A DNA stretch of 8,136 nt from an uncultured Oscillospiraceae bacterium (GTDB lineage Bacteria > Bacillota > Clostridia > Oscillospirales > Oscillospiraceae), in NCBI GenBank assembly GCA_900756715.1, contig CAAELC010000071.1, positions 1 to 8,136 on the forward strand, read 5' to 3'. The notes under the pieces are model-generated. The model was given only the letters and a program-made list of their open reading frames with translations, was not told where the DNA came from and did no database searches. Position 1 is the stretch's first letter; every line of letters begins with the position of its first letter. Position numbers and translations under genes: made by a program. Shown here in pieces: positions 1 to 6,096 of the stretch.

Positions 1-225
1 GGTGCCCACGAACAGCAGGGACTGGCCGCTCTCGGACAGCTGACGCACGAAGGCATACGCCTCCTCCAGCTTCTTCACGGTCTTCTGCAGGTCGATGATG
101 TAGATCCCGTTGCGCTCGGTGTAAATGTAGGGAGCCATCTTGGGGTTCCAGCGGCGGGTCTGGTGGCCGAAATGCACACCGGCCTCCAGCAGGGCCTTCA
201 TGGAAACAACACTCTGATTTGCCAT
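1..225 (-). CDS. rpsB: 30S ribosomal protein S2, N-terminal part (cut by window edge)
   Basis: The minus strand from 225 to 1 reads as 75 uninterrupted codons of ribosomal protein S2, a component of the small ribosomal subunit located near the head-body junction. Diagnostic stretches are MKALLEAGVHFGHQTRRWNP near the start, then MAPYIYTERNGIYIIDLQKT and a final SLLFVGT, all typical of the S2 N-terminus. The family is usually about 230-260 residues, so roughly two thirds lies beyond the left edge. The ATG at 223-225 is preceded by AAAGGAG (237-243) with an 11-nt spacer, slightly long but acceptable. It has its own promoter and a structured leader. In most bacteria tsf (EF-Ts) follows rpsB; that cannot be seen here. 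Confidence 0.97.
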   Translation of the reverse strand, partial: MANQSVVSMKALLEAGVHFGHQTRRWNPKMAPYIYTERNGIYIIDLQKTVKKLEEAYAFVRQLSESGQSLLFVGT

Positions 226-328
226 TTTTGTCTTGACTCCTTTGAATTTTAGTTTGTACCTCCAGCCTTTTCCTCCCCCCGGCCAACTCGCAGAGCACCG
301 ACCGGGAATCCAAGGCTGTGTGGAATGC
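226..328 (-). promoter_or_regulatory. Structured rpsB 5' leader, candidate S2 autoregulatory element
   Basis: The rpsB leader is about 100 nt from the predicted start site to the ATG. It can fold into nested helices: a 7-bp outer helix pairing 263-269 with 312-318, a 7-bp helix with one G-U pair joining 278-284 and 300-306, and a small apical CTC/GAG stem (287-289 with 293-295). The outer helix ends about 20 nt before the Shine-Dalgarno sequence. Ribosomal protein operons are often repressed by their own product binding such leaders. That this one binds S2 is inference. Confidence 0.45.
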
Positions 329-334
329 TGAAAT

Positions 335-363
335 ATAATACCATACTATTCCCCTGATTGCAA
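335..363 (-). promoter_or_regulatory. Sigma-A promoter of rpsB
   Basis: On the minus strand, a -35 box TTGCAA (358-363) and a -10 box TATTAT (335-340) are separated by exactly 17 bp, with an extended TGG just before the -10. The predicted start is near 328. It lies only about 50 bp below the stop codon of the upstream PRC-barrel gene, so rpsB can be transcribed independently of it. Confidence 0.8.
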
Positions 364-413
364 GGGAAAATTCAGGATTTTCCGGGCTTTTTTCGTGCAT
401 CGCCCCCTGTTTT

Positions 414-698
414 TCACCAACGCCTCTTTTTCCGCTCCGACGGACGGCCCTCCCGTCTTTGGAACGGCTTGTCAATGAGAATGATGTCATCTCCGAAGCG
501 CTGCACGCAATCCCAGGGGATGTAGTAATCCTCCCCCCGGCCGAACAGGCCGAAAAAGCGGCAGGGGCCATACACAATCAGCGCCCGCACCTCCCCTTCC
601 GGCAGCTTGATCTCCACATCTCCCACGCAGCCAAGACGGCACCCATCGCACAGATTGATGACCTCCTTGCGCCGCAGCTGACAAAATCGGTTCAACAT
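414..698 (-). CDS. ylmC: YlmC/YmxH family PRC-barrel protein (sporulation-associated)
   Basis: This is a 94-residue cytoplasmic protein of the YlmC/YmxH PRC-barrel family, conserved in spore-forming Firmicutes; its molecular function is not established. The family pattern is clear: LRRKEVINLCDGCRLGCVGD near the N-terminus, EGEVRALIVYGPCRFFGLFG in the middle, then YYIPWDCVQRFGDDIILID. The CDGCRLG motif holds two cysteines and PCRFFGLFG another. An in-frame start lies further upstream (755), but ATG 696-698 is chosen because family members begin just before this point and AAGGGGTG sits about 7 nt upstream. The C-terminus is a short basic tail rich in Arg and Lys. It is transcribed towards rpsB and away from the CoA-transferase; no good terminator follows it, so read-through into rpsB is possible. 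Confidence 0.88.
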   Translation of the reverse strand: MLNRFCQLRRKEVINLCDGCRLGCVGDVEIKLPEGEVRALIVYGPCRFFGLFGRGEDYYIPWDCVQRFGDDIILIDKPFQRREGRPSERKKRRW

Positions 699-727
699 GT
701 CATCCACCCCTTGTGGGCAGTATATGT

Positions 728-787
728 GCCGGACAGGTCTTCGTTGTCTGTCCAACAGAAAACCTGCGCGGCGCCTGCCTGTCCGGC
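728..787. repeat. 10-bp inverted repeat with internal hairpin, ylmC leader region
   Basis: GCCGGACAGG (728-737) and its exact complement CCTGTCCGGC (778-787) enclose 40 bp, which contain a second small inverted repeat (TCTGT/ACAGA). On the minus strand it would lie in the 5' leader of the PRC-barrel gene, 30-90 nt before its start codon. A further pairing GGAAAGG/CCTTTC is found at about 804-835. It may be an RNA structure or a protein-binding site; no known riboswitch was recognised. Confidence 0.5.
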
Positions 788-865
788 CGATATGCGGATT
801 TCCCGGAAAGGCATGCCCCCCCTTTCGCGGATTGGCAGTCCGGCAGGAATTTGAGCGTTAAACTA

Positions 866-894
866 TTGACAATATTACAGGAAAGTGATAAAAT
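866..894 (+). promoter_or_regulatory. Sigma-A promoter of the CoA-transferase gene
   Basis: A consensus TTGACA (866-871), a 17-bp spacer and TAAAAT (889-894) give one of the best promoters in the window. The predicted start is near 901, giving a leader of about 40 nt before ATG 940. This supports strong expression of a catabolic enzyme. Confidence 0.8.
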
Positions 895-900
895 TAACAA
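872..900 (-). promoter_or_regulatory. Possible divergent promoter for the PRC-barrel gene
   Basis: On the minus strand, TTGTTA (895-900) and TAATAT (872-877) are 17 bp apart. It overlaps the plus-strand promoter at 866-894 almost completely, so the two could compete for RNA polymerase. If used, it gives the PRC-barrel gene a leader of roughly 165 nt containing the inverted repeat at 728-787. A sporulation-sigma promoter nearer the gene cannot be excluded. Confidence 0.35.
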
Positions 901-939
901 AGTCAGAATTTGACAATACAAAAGAGAGGCGAAGACGCT

Positions 940-2289
940 ATGGCTATTCCGTTTGACTATACCTCAGAATATAAGCGTAAGCTCTGTACTCCTGACGAAG
1001 CGGCCCGTGTGGTCAAAAGCGGTGACTGGATTGACATTTCCATGGGTGCTGGCTTCCCCAGCCTGATGGATGCAGCCATTGCCAAACGCAAGGAGGAACT
1101 GTTCGGTGTTAAGGTGCGCGGATACCTGATTTCAAGCCCCATTCAGATGGTGGAATGCGACGACACGCGGCAGCATTTTATTTACAACAGCTGGCACCTG
1201 TCCGGCTATGAGCGGAAGCTGTGCGACCGGGGGCTGTGCAACTTTATCCCCATGGTGTTCCGGAATCTTGGCTGGTACTATTCCAATTTCCTGACGGTAA
1301 ATGTGGCCATGATGTGCGTAACGCCCATGAATGAACACGGCTACTTCAATTTCTCTGTGAGCAACGCCTCGGCCCGGGCTGTGCTGGACAAGGCGGACAT
1401 TGTGATTCTGGAGGTCAACGAGAACCTGCCGTGGGTCTATGGCGGGTTGGACGAGTGCATCCACATCAGCGATGTGAACATGATCGTGGAGGGCGACCAC
1501 GGCCCCCTGCCCAATGTGAAATCTCCTGCCGCTTCCCCGGAGGAAGTAAAAATCGCCGAACAGGTAGTGCAGAACATGGTGGACGGCTCCACCCTGCAGC
1601 TCGGCATCGGTTCGCTGCCCAACGCCGTGGGACAGATGATCGCCCGCTCTGACCTGAAGGATCTGGGCATCCATACAGAGATGCTGTGCGACTCCTATCT
1701 GGACATGTACAAGGCCGGGAAGATTACCAACCGCAAAAAGAAGATGGATCGCTACAAGAGCGTATTCGGCTTCGCGCTTGGCTCCCCTGATCTGTACGAC
1801 TGGATCCGGGAAAATCCAAGCGTTGTTACCTACCCCATTTCCTACTGCAACGATCCGGCCAATGTGGGACGGCTGGACAACTTCGTTTCCATCAATAACT
1901 GCATTTCTGTCGACCTGTATGGACAAATCTGCGCGGAAAGCTCCGGCACCCGCCAGATCAGCGGCACCGGCGGTCAGCTGGACTTTCTGGAAAGTGCTGC
2001 CGTTTCCGCAGGCGGCAAGGCATTTATCTGTCTGACCTCGTCCTTCACCAACAAGAAGGGTGAAATGGTATCCCGCATCAATCCTACGCTGGTGACCGGC
2101 GATGTGGTCACCGATCCCCGCAGTCTGGCCTACTACATCGTGACCGAGTACGGCGCGGTGAATCTGGTGGGCTGCAGCACCTGGGAGCGTGCAGAACGGC
2201 TGATTTCCGTGGCTCACCCGAAATTCCGGGATGATTTGATTGCCGCCGCCGAAAAGCAGGGCATCTGGCTGCGCTCGAATCGGCGATGA
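940..2289 (+). CDS. Butyryl-CoA:acetate / 4-hydroxybutyrate-type CoA-transferase
   Basis: A cytoplasmic family I CoA-transferase of 449 residues, matching the usual 435-450. Such enzymes move CoA from an acyl-CoA to acetate (or the reverse) through a glutamyl-CoA intermediate; in gut clostridia the best known forms butyrate and acetyl-CoA. Seen here: NSWHLSGYERK (83-93), TPMNEHGYFNFS (128-139), EVNENLP (158-164), IHISDVNMIVEG (174-185), LGIGSLPNAVG (221-231), LGIHTEM (242-248), YGQICAES (327-334), ISGTGGQLDF (340-349), VTEYG (401-405) and IAAAEKQGIW at the end. Glu247 in HTEM is the expected catalytic residue by comparison with the 4-hydroxybutyrate CoA-transferase family. ATG 940 is chosen over an in-frame TTG at 910 because GAGAGG lies 10 nt upstream and the TTG is almost at the transcription start. 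It is a single-gene unit. Butyryl-, 4-hydroxybutyryl- or acetyl-CoA specificity cannot be fixed from sequence alone. Confidence 0.88.
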   Translation: MAIPFDYTSEYKRKLCTPDEAARVVKSGDWIDISMGAGFPSLMDAAIAKRKEELFGVKVRGYLISSPIQMVECDDTRQHFIYNSWHLSGYERKLCDRGLCNFIPMVFRNLGWYYSNFLTVNVAMMCVTPMNEHGYFNFSVSNASARAVLDKADIVILEVNENLPWVYGGLDECIHISDVNMIVEGDHGPLPNVKSPAASPEEVKIAEQVVQNMVDGSTLQLGIGSLPNAVGQMIARSDLKDLGIHTEMLCDSYLDMYKAGKITNRKKKMDRYKSVFGFALGSPDLYDWIRENPSVVTYPISYCNDPANVGRLDNFVSINNCISVDLYGQICAESSGTRQISGTGGQLDFLESAAVSAGGKAFICLTSSFTNKKGEMVSRINPTLVTGDVVTDPRSLAYYIVTEYGAVNLVGCSTWERAERLISVAHPKFRDDLIAAAEKQGIWLRSNRR

Positions 2290-2332
2290 AGCTGTTTTTC
2301 CCTCTCTGAAACAAAGGGAACTGAATGAAACG

Positions 2333-2370
2333 AAAAAATTCTCTACCTCACTCAGGCAGAGAATTTTTTT
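2333..2370 (+). terminator. Intrinsic terminator of the CoA-transferase gene
   Basis: AAAAAATTCTCT (2333-2344) pairs perfectly with AGAGAATTTTTT (2358-2369). A short inner CCT/AGG pairing lies in the loop, and the hairpin ends in a run of seven T. It lies 43 bp after the stop codon. Confidence 0.85.
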
Positions 2371-2408
2371 GCGTGTGAGAGCCCTCCTGCACCAGCTTTC
2401 GGACACGC
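2371..2408. repeat. Third hairpin between two convergent terminators
   Basis: GCGTGT (2371-2376) and GAGAGC (2377-2382) pair with ACACGC (2403-2408) and GCTTTC (2395-2400), with a two-base bulge and one G-U pair. No T run follows on either strand, so it is not a complete terminator by itself. Confidence 0.45.
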
Positions 2409-2413
2409 GGCAG

Positions 2414-2452
2414 AAAACGGAGCATCCACCCCGTAAGGCGGATGCTCCGTTT
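2414..2452 (-). terminator. Intrinsic terminator of the class A PBP gene
   Basis: A perfect 13-bp stem pairs 2415-2427 with 2440-2452 around a 12-nt loop. Read on the minus strand, it starts 12 bp after the PBP stop codon and ends in TTTT (2414-2417). The stem is flanked by A/T on both sides, so it may also stop plus-strand transcripts. Confidence 0.7.
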
Positions 2453-2464
2453 GTCTGAATCACA

Positions 2465-5071
2465 TTATCCTCTTGGCGTGACAACGGTGCCAACACCCTT
2501 GATCCCGCCCCCGGAGGAACTGCCGCCGGAATCAGGCTTGTCCTTATCATCATCGTCTGCATCGGAATCCGTTTTTCCACCGGGCTGGTTCGGGTCCGCG
2601 GCGGGAGTCTGGCCGTTGTGCACCGGGCACTCCCCTTCCGAAATCACCGACAGCAGGTAATCACTGTCGGCAACCTTGATGCCATTAATGATTTGCCGGG
2701 GGTAATCCAGCACTGCCACCTGATGAACCGAGGAGGCCGGGCAGCTGGCGGTAGCCAGATGCTTACCCTCGGTACAATAGGACACCATCTTGTGGACGGT
2801 GCAGCTTTCCGTAGGCGCCGTGTCCGCTGCCACAGTGACCGTGCGCAGACGGCTGCCCCGCAGGTCGGCGGCGCAGGCCTCGGTGGCAAGCAGGCCGCTG
2901 TCAGAGCAGACGGTGACGGTTGTAACACCGGTAGCCCCATGGAAGCCCGTATCCGCCAGATCCTCGTGAATGCGGCTCATGACCTGCCGCCACAGAACGG
3001 AGCAGGGGTTGCCGCCGGCATACACCACTTCGTTGGACTTGTAGCCACACCAGACAGCGGCGCTGTAGTAAGGTGTGAAGCCCACAAAGTAACGATCCCG
3101 GGAATCATCCGTCGTACCAGTTTTACCGCCGATAGACATGCCGGAGAAATACGCACCGGAGCCGGTACCGCTGGAAACCACGCTTTGCAGGAAGCTGCGC
3201 ATCAGGTATGCCGTGGAGGCCTTGATGGCCGTGCGGGATTCACTGGTATTGTCGATGATGACATTGCCGTTGGAGTCCTCCACGCGGACAAAGGTACGGG
3301 GCTTGGTATACACGCCGTCGTTGACAAACATGGCGTAGGCCGCAGCCATCTCCTCGGTGGTTACGCCGCGCTGCAGACCGCCCAGAGCCATGTTACCAAT
3401 CTGCGCACCGTCCGTCTCCGTCAGGTTGGCAAAGCCCAGCTTGTCCTTCATAAACAGATAAGAATCATAAGTGCCGTACATCTGGTTGACCCGCACGGCA
3501 CAGGTGTTCAGTGACCAGACCAGCGCGTCATACACCGTGGTCAGGCCGCTGTAGCTGCCGCTGGAGTTCCGGGGCCAGACACTGCCGTTCAGCTCGATGG
3601 GATAGTCATCAATGGCAGAGGCCGCTGTGATGGTGCCATTATCCAGAGCAGGGGCATAGGTACTGATAGGCTTGATGGCAGAACCGCTCTGCCGCACCTC
3701 GGTGGCCCAGTTCCAGCCGCGGTCTACTGTCTTTTTCCCGGTACCGCCTACCATGGCCACCACATCGCCGGTGAAGGGGTCCACCACGGTGATAGCCGCC
3801 TGAAGCGGCTGGTCATAGGAATCGGTGTACCCTACATAGTCTGTGTTTTCAAACACATCTTCGGCAATGGCCTGATACCGGGGAATCTGAGTGGTATAAA
3901 TCTTATAGCCGCCGCCATAGACCATGCTGACCGCCCGTTCGTAGGCCGTGGTTACATTGCCGTCGGCATCGGGGGCGCTGTCGGTCAGGCTATAGAGCTT
4001 GACAAACTGGTTTGCCACATCGCTGATGACCTGATCGGTAAAGTAGGAGTTATTTGCCTCAGGCTCTACCTCTCCATCCTCTGTATCCGTATCGGGGGTG
4101 TAGCCATCCAGCAGATTTCCAAAGATGGTATAGCCGTTGGTGAAGGCAACCTCCTCGTCCATAGCCTGCTGATAGGTGGCCTGGTCAATCTTCCCCTGGC
4201 TCAGCATTTCCTCCAGCACCAGCGTCTGGCGGGAACGGTTCTGCTCACGCGTCCATTCGCTGATAAGGGGATCATACATGGATGGGTTATTGGTGATGGA
4301 GATCAGGCTGGCACACTCCGCCAGCGTCAGGTCGCAGGCGTCCTTGCCGAAAAAGGTTCTGGCCGCCGTCTGCACACCGTTGCAGGAGTGGCCGAAATAG
4401 GCGGTGTTCAGATATGTTGTCAATATCTCGTCCTTATCGTAGTGCTTTTCCAGCTGGAGCGCCCGGTAAATTTCCGTCACCTTCCGCTTGACGGTGGTTT
4501 CATTGTTTCCAGTGATATTCTTAATCAGCTGCTGGGTAATGGTAGAGCCGCCCTGAACGCTGCTGCCGGTAACGGTGCGCACCACAGCGCGAAGCGTTCC
4601 CTTCCAGTCCACGCCCTTATGAGACTCGAACCGCTTGTCCTCGATAGCCATGGTGGCCTGTTTCATCATCTCGGGAATCTGATCACTGGTGATGATGATC
4701 CGGTTTTCGCCGATATAGAGGGTCTGGTACATGTCCCACTGGTCGGTTTCCGTATTCTTTGCGTACATTTCCGTTGCAACGGACAGGTCGTAGGCGGACA
4801 AATCTACCTCTTTCCCTTTCATGCTGGTCTTAAAGTAATGGAGGAAGATCAGGCAGAAAAACAGCACCGTCAGCACCATGACCAGCAGCACTGTGCCCAC
4901 GATAAACCACGCCTTTTTCCGGGCAGCTCGCTTTTGAGCAGGGGTGCGGGGTGTCTTTTCCTTCTTCACCTTTCCACCGCCGGACCTGCCGGCAGACGGG
5001 TGTCTTGCTTCCTCGGCGCTCTGCTTCAGCTTATCTCCGAAGCGTTCTTTGCTGTGTCTTTCGTCGCTCAC
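2465..5071 (-). CDS. Class A penicillin-binding protein (bifunctional, PBP1A family)
   Basis: An 868-residue peptidoglycan synthase that polymerises lipid II and crosslinks the stem peptides outside the membrane. A basic cytoplasmic N-terminus (1-53) precedes one membrane segment (about 54-79). The GT51 glycosyltransferase domain shows IEDKRFESHKG (143-153, Glu144 catalytic) and GGSTITQQL (174-182). The transpeptidase domain has all three motifs: SAIK (Ser464 nucleophile, Lys467), SLN (520-522) and KTG (650-652). After about 715 comes a tail with six cysteines in short CxxSGLLATxxC-like units, then a Pro/Gly/Asp/Ser-rich end. The start is GTG at 5069-5071, supported by AGGAAGG 9 nt upstream. 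It is a single-gene unit with its own promoter and terminator. All catalytic residues are present, so it should be active. Assignment to the PBP1A family is secure; a specific gene name is not. Confidence 0.96.
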   Translation of the reverse strand: MSDERHSKERFGDKLKQSAEEARHPSAGRSGGGKVKKEKTPRTPAQKRAARKKAWFIVGTVLLVMVLTVLFFCLIFLHYFKTSMKGKEVDLSAYDLSVATEMYAKNTETDQWDMYQTLYIGENRIIITSDQIPEMMKQATMAIEDKRFESHKGVDWKGTLRAVVRTVTGSSVQGGSTITQQLIKNITGNNETTVKRKVTEIYRALQLEKHYDKDEILTTYLNTAYFGHSCNGVQTAARTFFGKDACDLTLAECASLISITNNPSMYDPLISEWTREQNRSRQTLVLEEMLSQGKIDQATYQQAMDEEVAFTNGYTIFGNLLDGYTPDTDTEDGEVEPEANNSYFTDQVISDVANQFVKLYSLTDSAPDADGNVTTAYERAVSMVYGGGYKIYTTQIPRYQAIAEDVFENTDYVGYTDSYDQPLQAAITVVDPFTGDVVAMVGGTGKKTVDRGWNWATEVRQSGSAIKPISTYAPALDNGTITAASAIDDYPIELNGSVWPRNSSGSYSGLTTVYDALVWSLNTCAVRVNQMYGTYDSYLFMKDKLGFANLTETDGAQIGNMALGGLQRGVTTEEMAAAYAMFVNDGVYTKPRTFVRVEDSNGNVIIDNTSESRTAIKASTAYLMRSFLQSVVSSGTGSGAYFSGMSIGGKTGTTDDSRDRYFVGFTPYYSAAVWCGYKSNEVVYAGGNPCSVLWRQVMSRIHEDLADTGFHGATGVTTVTVCSDSGLLATEACAADLRGSRLRTVTVAADTAPTESCTVHKMVSYCTEGKHLATASCPASSVHQVAVLDYPRQIINGIKVADSDYLLSVISEGECPVHNGQTPAADPNQPGGKTDSDADDDDKDKPDSGGSSSGGGIKGVGTVVTPRG

Positions 5072-5148
5072 AACAGGGCACCTTCCTTTCTTTATTTGGC
5101 TGGCATCAGCCGCAGGATAACGGGCATACCGTTCTACACACCAAGGCC

Positions 5149-5179
5149 ATTATAAGTTTTATTTTACCATAGCTGTCAA
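5149..5179 (-). promoter_or_regulatory. Probable promoter of the class A PBP gene
   Basis: On the minus strand, consensus TTGACA (5174-5179) and consensus TATAAT (5149-5154) occur with a 19-bp spacer, 2 bp longer than optimal. Both boxes are perfect, so it is the best candidate in the gap. It would give a leader of about 70 nt. The long spacer may mean modest or factor-dependent activity. Confidence 0.55.
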
Positions 5180-5223
5180 CCCGGAATTATCGGCGTTTTT
5201 CGCTTTTTTCGCCCGTTTTGGTG

Positions 5224-5248
5224 TTTTAATTTACGCGATTCGTTAAAA
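5224..5248. repeat. TTTTAA/TTAAAA inverted repeat in divergent gap
   Basis: TTTTAA (5224-5229) and TTAAAA (5243-5248) flank 13 bp that include ACG and CGT. It lies between the promoters of the PBP gene and the DUF1292 gene, where an operator could act on either. The arms are short and AT-rich, so chance is a real alternative. I see nothing else notable between 5180 and 5297. Confidence 0.2.
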
Positions 5249-5297
5249 TCAAACCGATTTAGTTACATTTCCCATAGTTTTTTGCACCAGACAGCAC

Positions 5298-5326
5298 TTG
5301 CATTTTCCCGCGGAATCATATATATT
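5298..5326 (+). promoter_or_regulatory. Sigma-A promoter of the DUF1292 gene
   Basis: TTGCAT (5298-5303), a 17-bp spacer and TATATT (5321-5326) lie 36 bp before the start codon. The predicted start is near 5333, giving a leader of about 30 nt that carries the AGGAGG site. Confidence 0.75.
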
Positions 5327-5362
5327 GTGGGTGTATTTTTGACAAGCAGGAGGTTTTCCGCC

Positions 5363-5659
5363 ATGAGCGAAGAATTTGGCCCCAATTTTATCACCATTAC
5401 GGACGAAGATGGAAACGACATCGAACTGGAATATGTAGACGCGCTGGAGTACAACGGCGTGACCTATATGGCCTTCTTCCCCACCGCCGACACGGAGGAG
5501 GAAGCGCAGAAGGCTGAGGATTTCGGGATGGTGATTCTGAAATCCATCACGGAAAACGGAGAGGAATTTCTCTCTACCCCGGATACCGACGAGGAGCTTG
5601 ACACGGTATTCAACCTTTTCAATGAACAGTTTTTCGCAGATGAGGACGAAAATTCCTGA
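5363..5659 (+). CDS. DUF1292 domain protein (YrzB-like), function unknown
   Basis: A 98-residue, very acidic cytoplasmic protein of the DUF1292 family, small proteins widespread in Firmicutes with no known function. The family signature is visible: ITITDEDGNDIELEYVDALE (10-29), then the YNGVTYMAFFPT strand pair and a segment near MVILKSI, followed by an acidic C-terminus ending in ADEDENS. Family members are usually 80-110 residues. ATG 5363 is chosen because a perfect AGGAGG (5348-5353) sits 9 nt upstream; an earlier in-frame start at 5282 would lie upstream of the promoter. In many Firmicutes the gene sits near alaS/yrrK-type genes, but that neighbourhood is not present here. No strong terminator follows; the structured RNA gene begins about 85 bp downstream. 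Confidence 0.88.
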   Translation: MSEEFGPNFITITDEDGNDIELEYVDALEYNGVTYMAFFPTADTEEEAQKAEDFGMVILKSITENGEEFLSTPDTDEELDTVFNLFNEQFFADEDENS

Positions 5660-5679
5660 AACTTTTTCCTAAAAGCCCC

Positions 5680-5708
5680 TTTTATTTTCCCATCTTTTCT
5701 GCTACACT
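5680..5708 (+). promoter_or_regulatory. Candidate promoter for the 6S-like RNA
   Basis: TACACT (5703-5708), preceded by TGC, forms an extended -10 element. A weak -35, TTTTAT (5680-5685), lies 17 bp upstream. The start would be near 5715, about 30 nt before the closing helix of the RNA. That 5' extension contains a 7-bp hairpin (5717-5723 with 5730-5736) and would have to be trimmed from a mature 6S RNA. Confidence 0.4.
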
Positions 5709-5742
5709 GTATCTGTCGGCAGGCTGCGGCCTGTCGTCCGTG

Positions 5743-5930
5743 TCCTGTCCGGGCATAGCGGTCTTTTTTATCCTCACATTTTGTTATAGGGGATGTCGGA
5801 TCAATGTGTGGACTGCAGGCCTCCCGGCTGCCGTTTGCGGCTGGAAGTTGGAAGCAACGAAGCATGTTGGAGACAACCCACCTGCTGAATCGGTGCAGGT
5901 TATAACTTGGCCGTTATGTCCGGGACAGGA
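5743..5930 (+). ncRNA. ssrS: Probable 6S RNA
   Basis: A protein-free stretch folds into the architecture of bacterial 6S RNA, which mimics an open promoter and binds the housekeeping RNA polymerase holoenzyme. The closing helix pairs 5744-5763 with 5909-5929: 20 base pairs, some G-U, with one bulged G at 5922. Next comes a large bubble: a pyrimidine-rich 5' side (about 5764-5789) and a 3' side carrying a 6-bp hairpin (5880-5885 with 5895-5900), as in known 6S RNAs. Beyond it an apical arm pairs 5790-5797 with 5872-5879 (one mismatch) and 5801-5808 with 5863-5871, capped by small hairpins at 5830-5841 and 5847-5858. The length of about 188 nt fits the usual 180-200. The shape and length are seen; the 6S identity is inferred, as I cannot align it. 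Another structured RNA remains possible. Confidence 0.62.
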
Positions 5931-5950
5931 TTTTTACAGGGGAAACAAGG

Positions 5951-5983
5951 GTCTGGCGTGGCTTTTTTCGCCGGACTCTTTTC
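5951..5983 (+). terminator. Probable terminator downstream of the 6S-like RNA
   Basis: GTCTGGCG (5951-5958) pairs with CGCCGGAC (5969-5976) through 8 bp (one G-U) around a 10-nt loop that itself holds six T. TCTTTTC follows. It separates the RNA gene from the promoter of the prolyl isomerase gene. Confidence 0.55.
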
Positions 5984-6010
5984 ATTTGAGCGCTAAACCG
6001 GGATTTCCCC

Positions 6011-6039
6011 TTGCGAAATGGACCGTAATCCTGTATAAT
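6011..6039 (+). promoter_or_regulatory. Sigma-A promoter of the prolyl isomerase gene
   Basis: TTGCGA (6011-6016), a 17-bp spacer and a consensus TATAAT (6034-6039). The predicted start is near 6046, giving a leader of about 50 nt. Confidence 0.8.
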
Positions 6040-6043
6040 GGAC

Positions 6044-6060
6044 AAATGCTCCAAGCATTT
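6044..6060 (+). repeat. Hairpin at the start of the prolyl isomerase transcript
   Basis: AAATGCT (6044-6050) and AGCATTT (6054-6060) form a perfect 7-bp stem with a 3-base loop at the predicted transcription start. It may be a 5' stabilising hairpin of the mRNA or an operator overlapping the start site. Confidence 0.45.
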
Positions 6061-6096
6061 ATGTGCGATTTCTAACAATTGAGAGGACTGAAACAA

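Noticed and set aside
365..393. GGAAAAT/ATTTTCC hairpin followed by GGGC and six T on the plus strand
   Set aside because: No plus-strand gene lies to its left, and on the minus strand, where it would follow ylmC, there is no T run. It also touches the rpsB -35 box. It is too weak to call a terminator.
910..939. TTG start at 910 for the CoA-transferase
   Set aside because: It would leave only about 9 nt of leader with no ribosome binding site, whereas ATG 940 has a good site and matches the family's N-terminus.
1132..2580. Long open frame of about 480 codons on the minus strand, antisense to the CoA-transferase
   Set aside because: It is a shadow of a GC-rich coding gene: the plus strand has a full-length recognisable enzyme with promoter, RBS and terminator, while the antisense frame shows no known domain and runs through both terminators.
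2618..3514. Plus-strand open frame antisense to the PBP transpeptidase region
   Set aside because: It lies wholly within the PBP coding region and has no recognisable domain, promoter or ribosome binding site.
5740..6075. Plus-strand open frame of 111 codons between the DUF1292 and prolyl isomerase genes
   Set aside because: It spans the 6S-like RNA, its terminator and the next promoter, starts within the RNA helix, and resembles no protein family.
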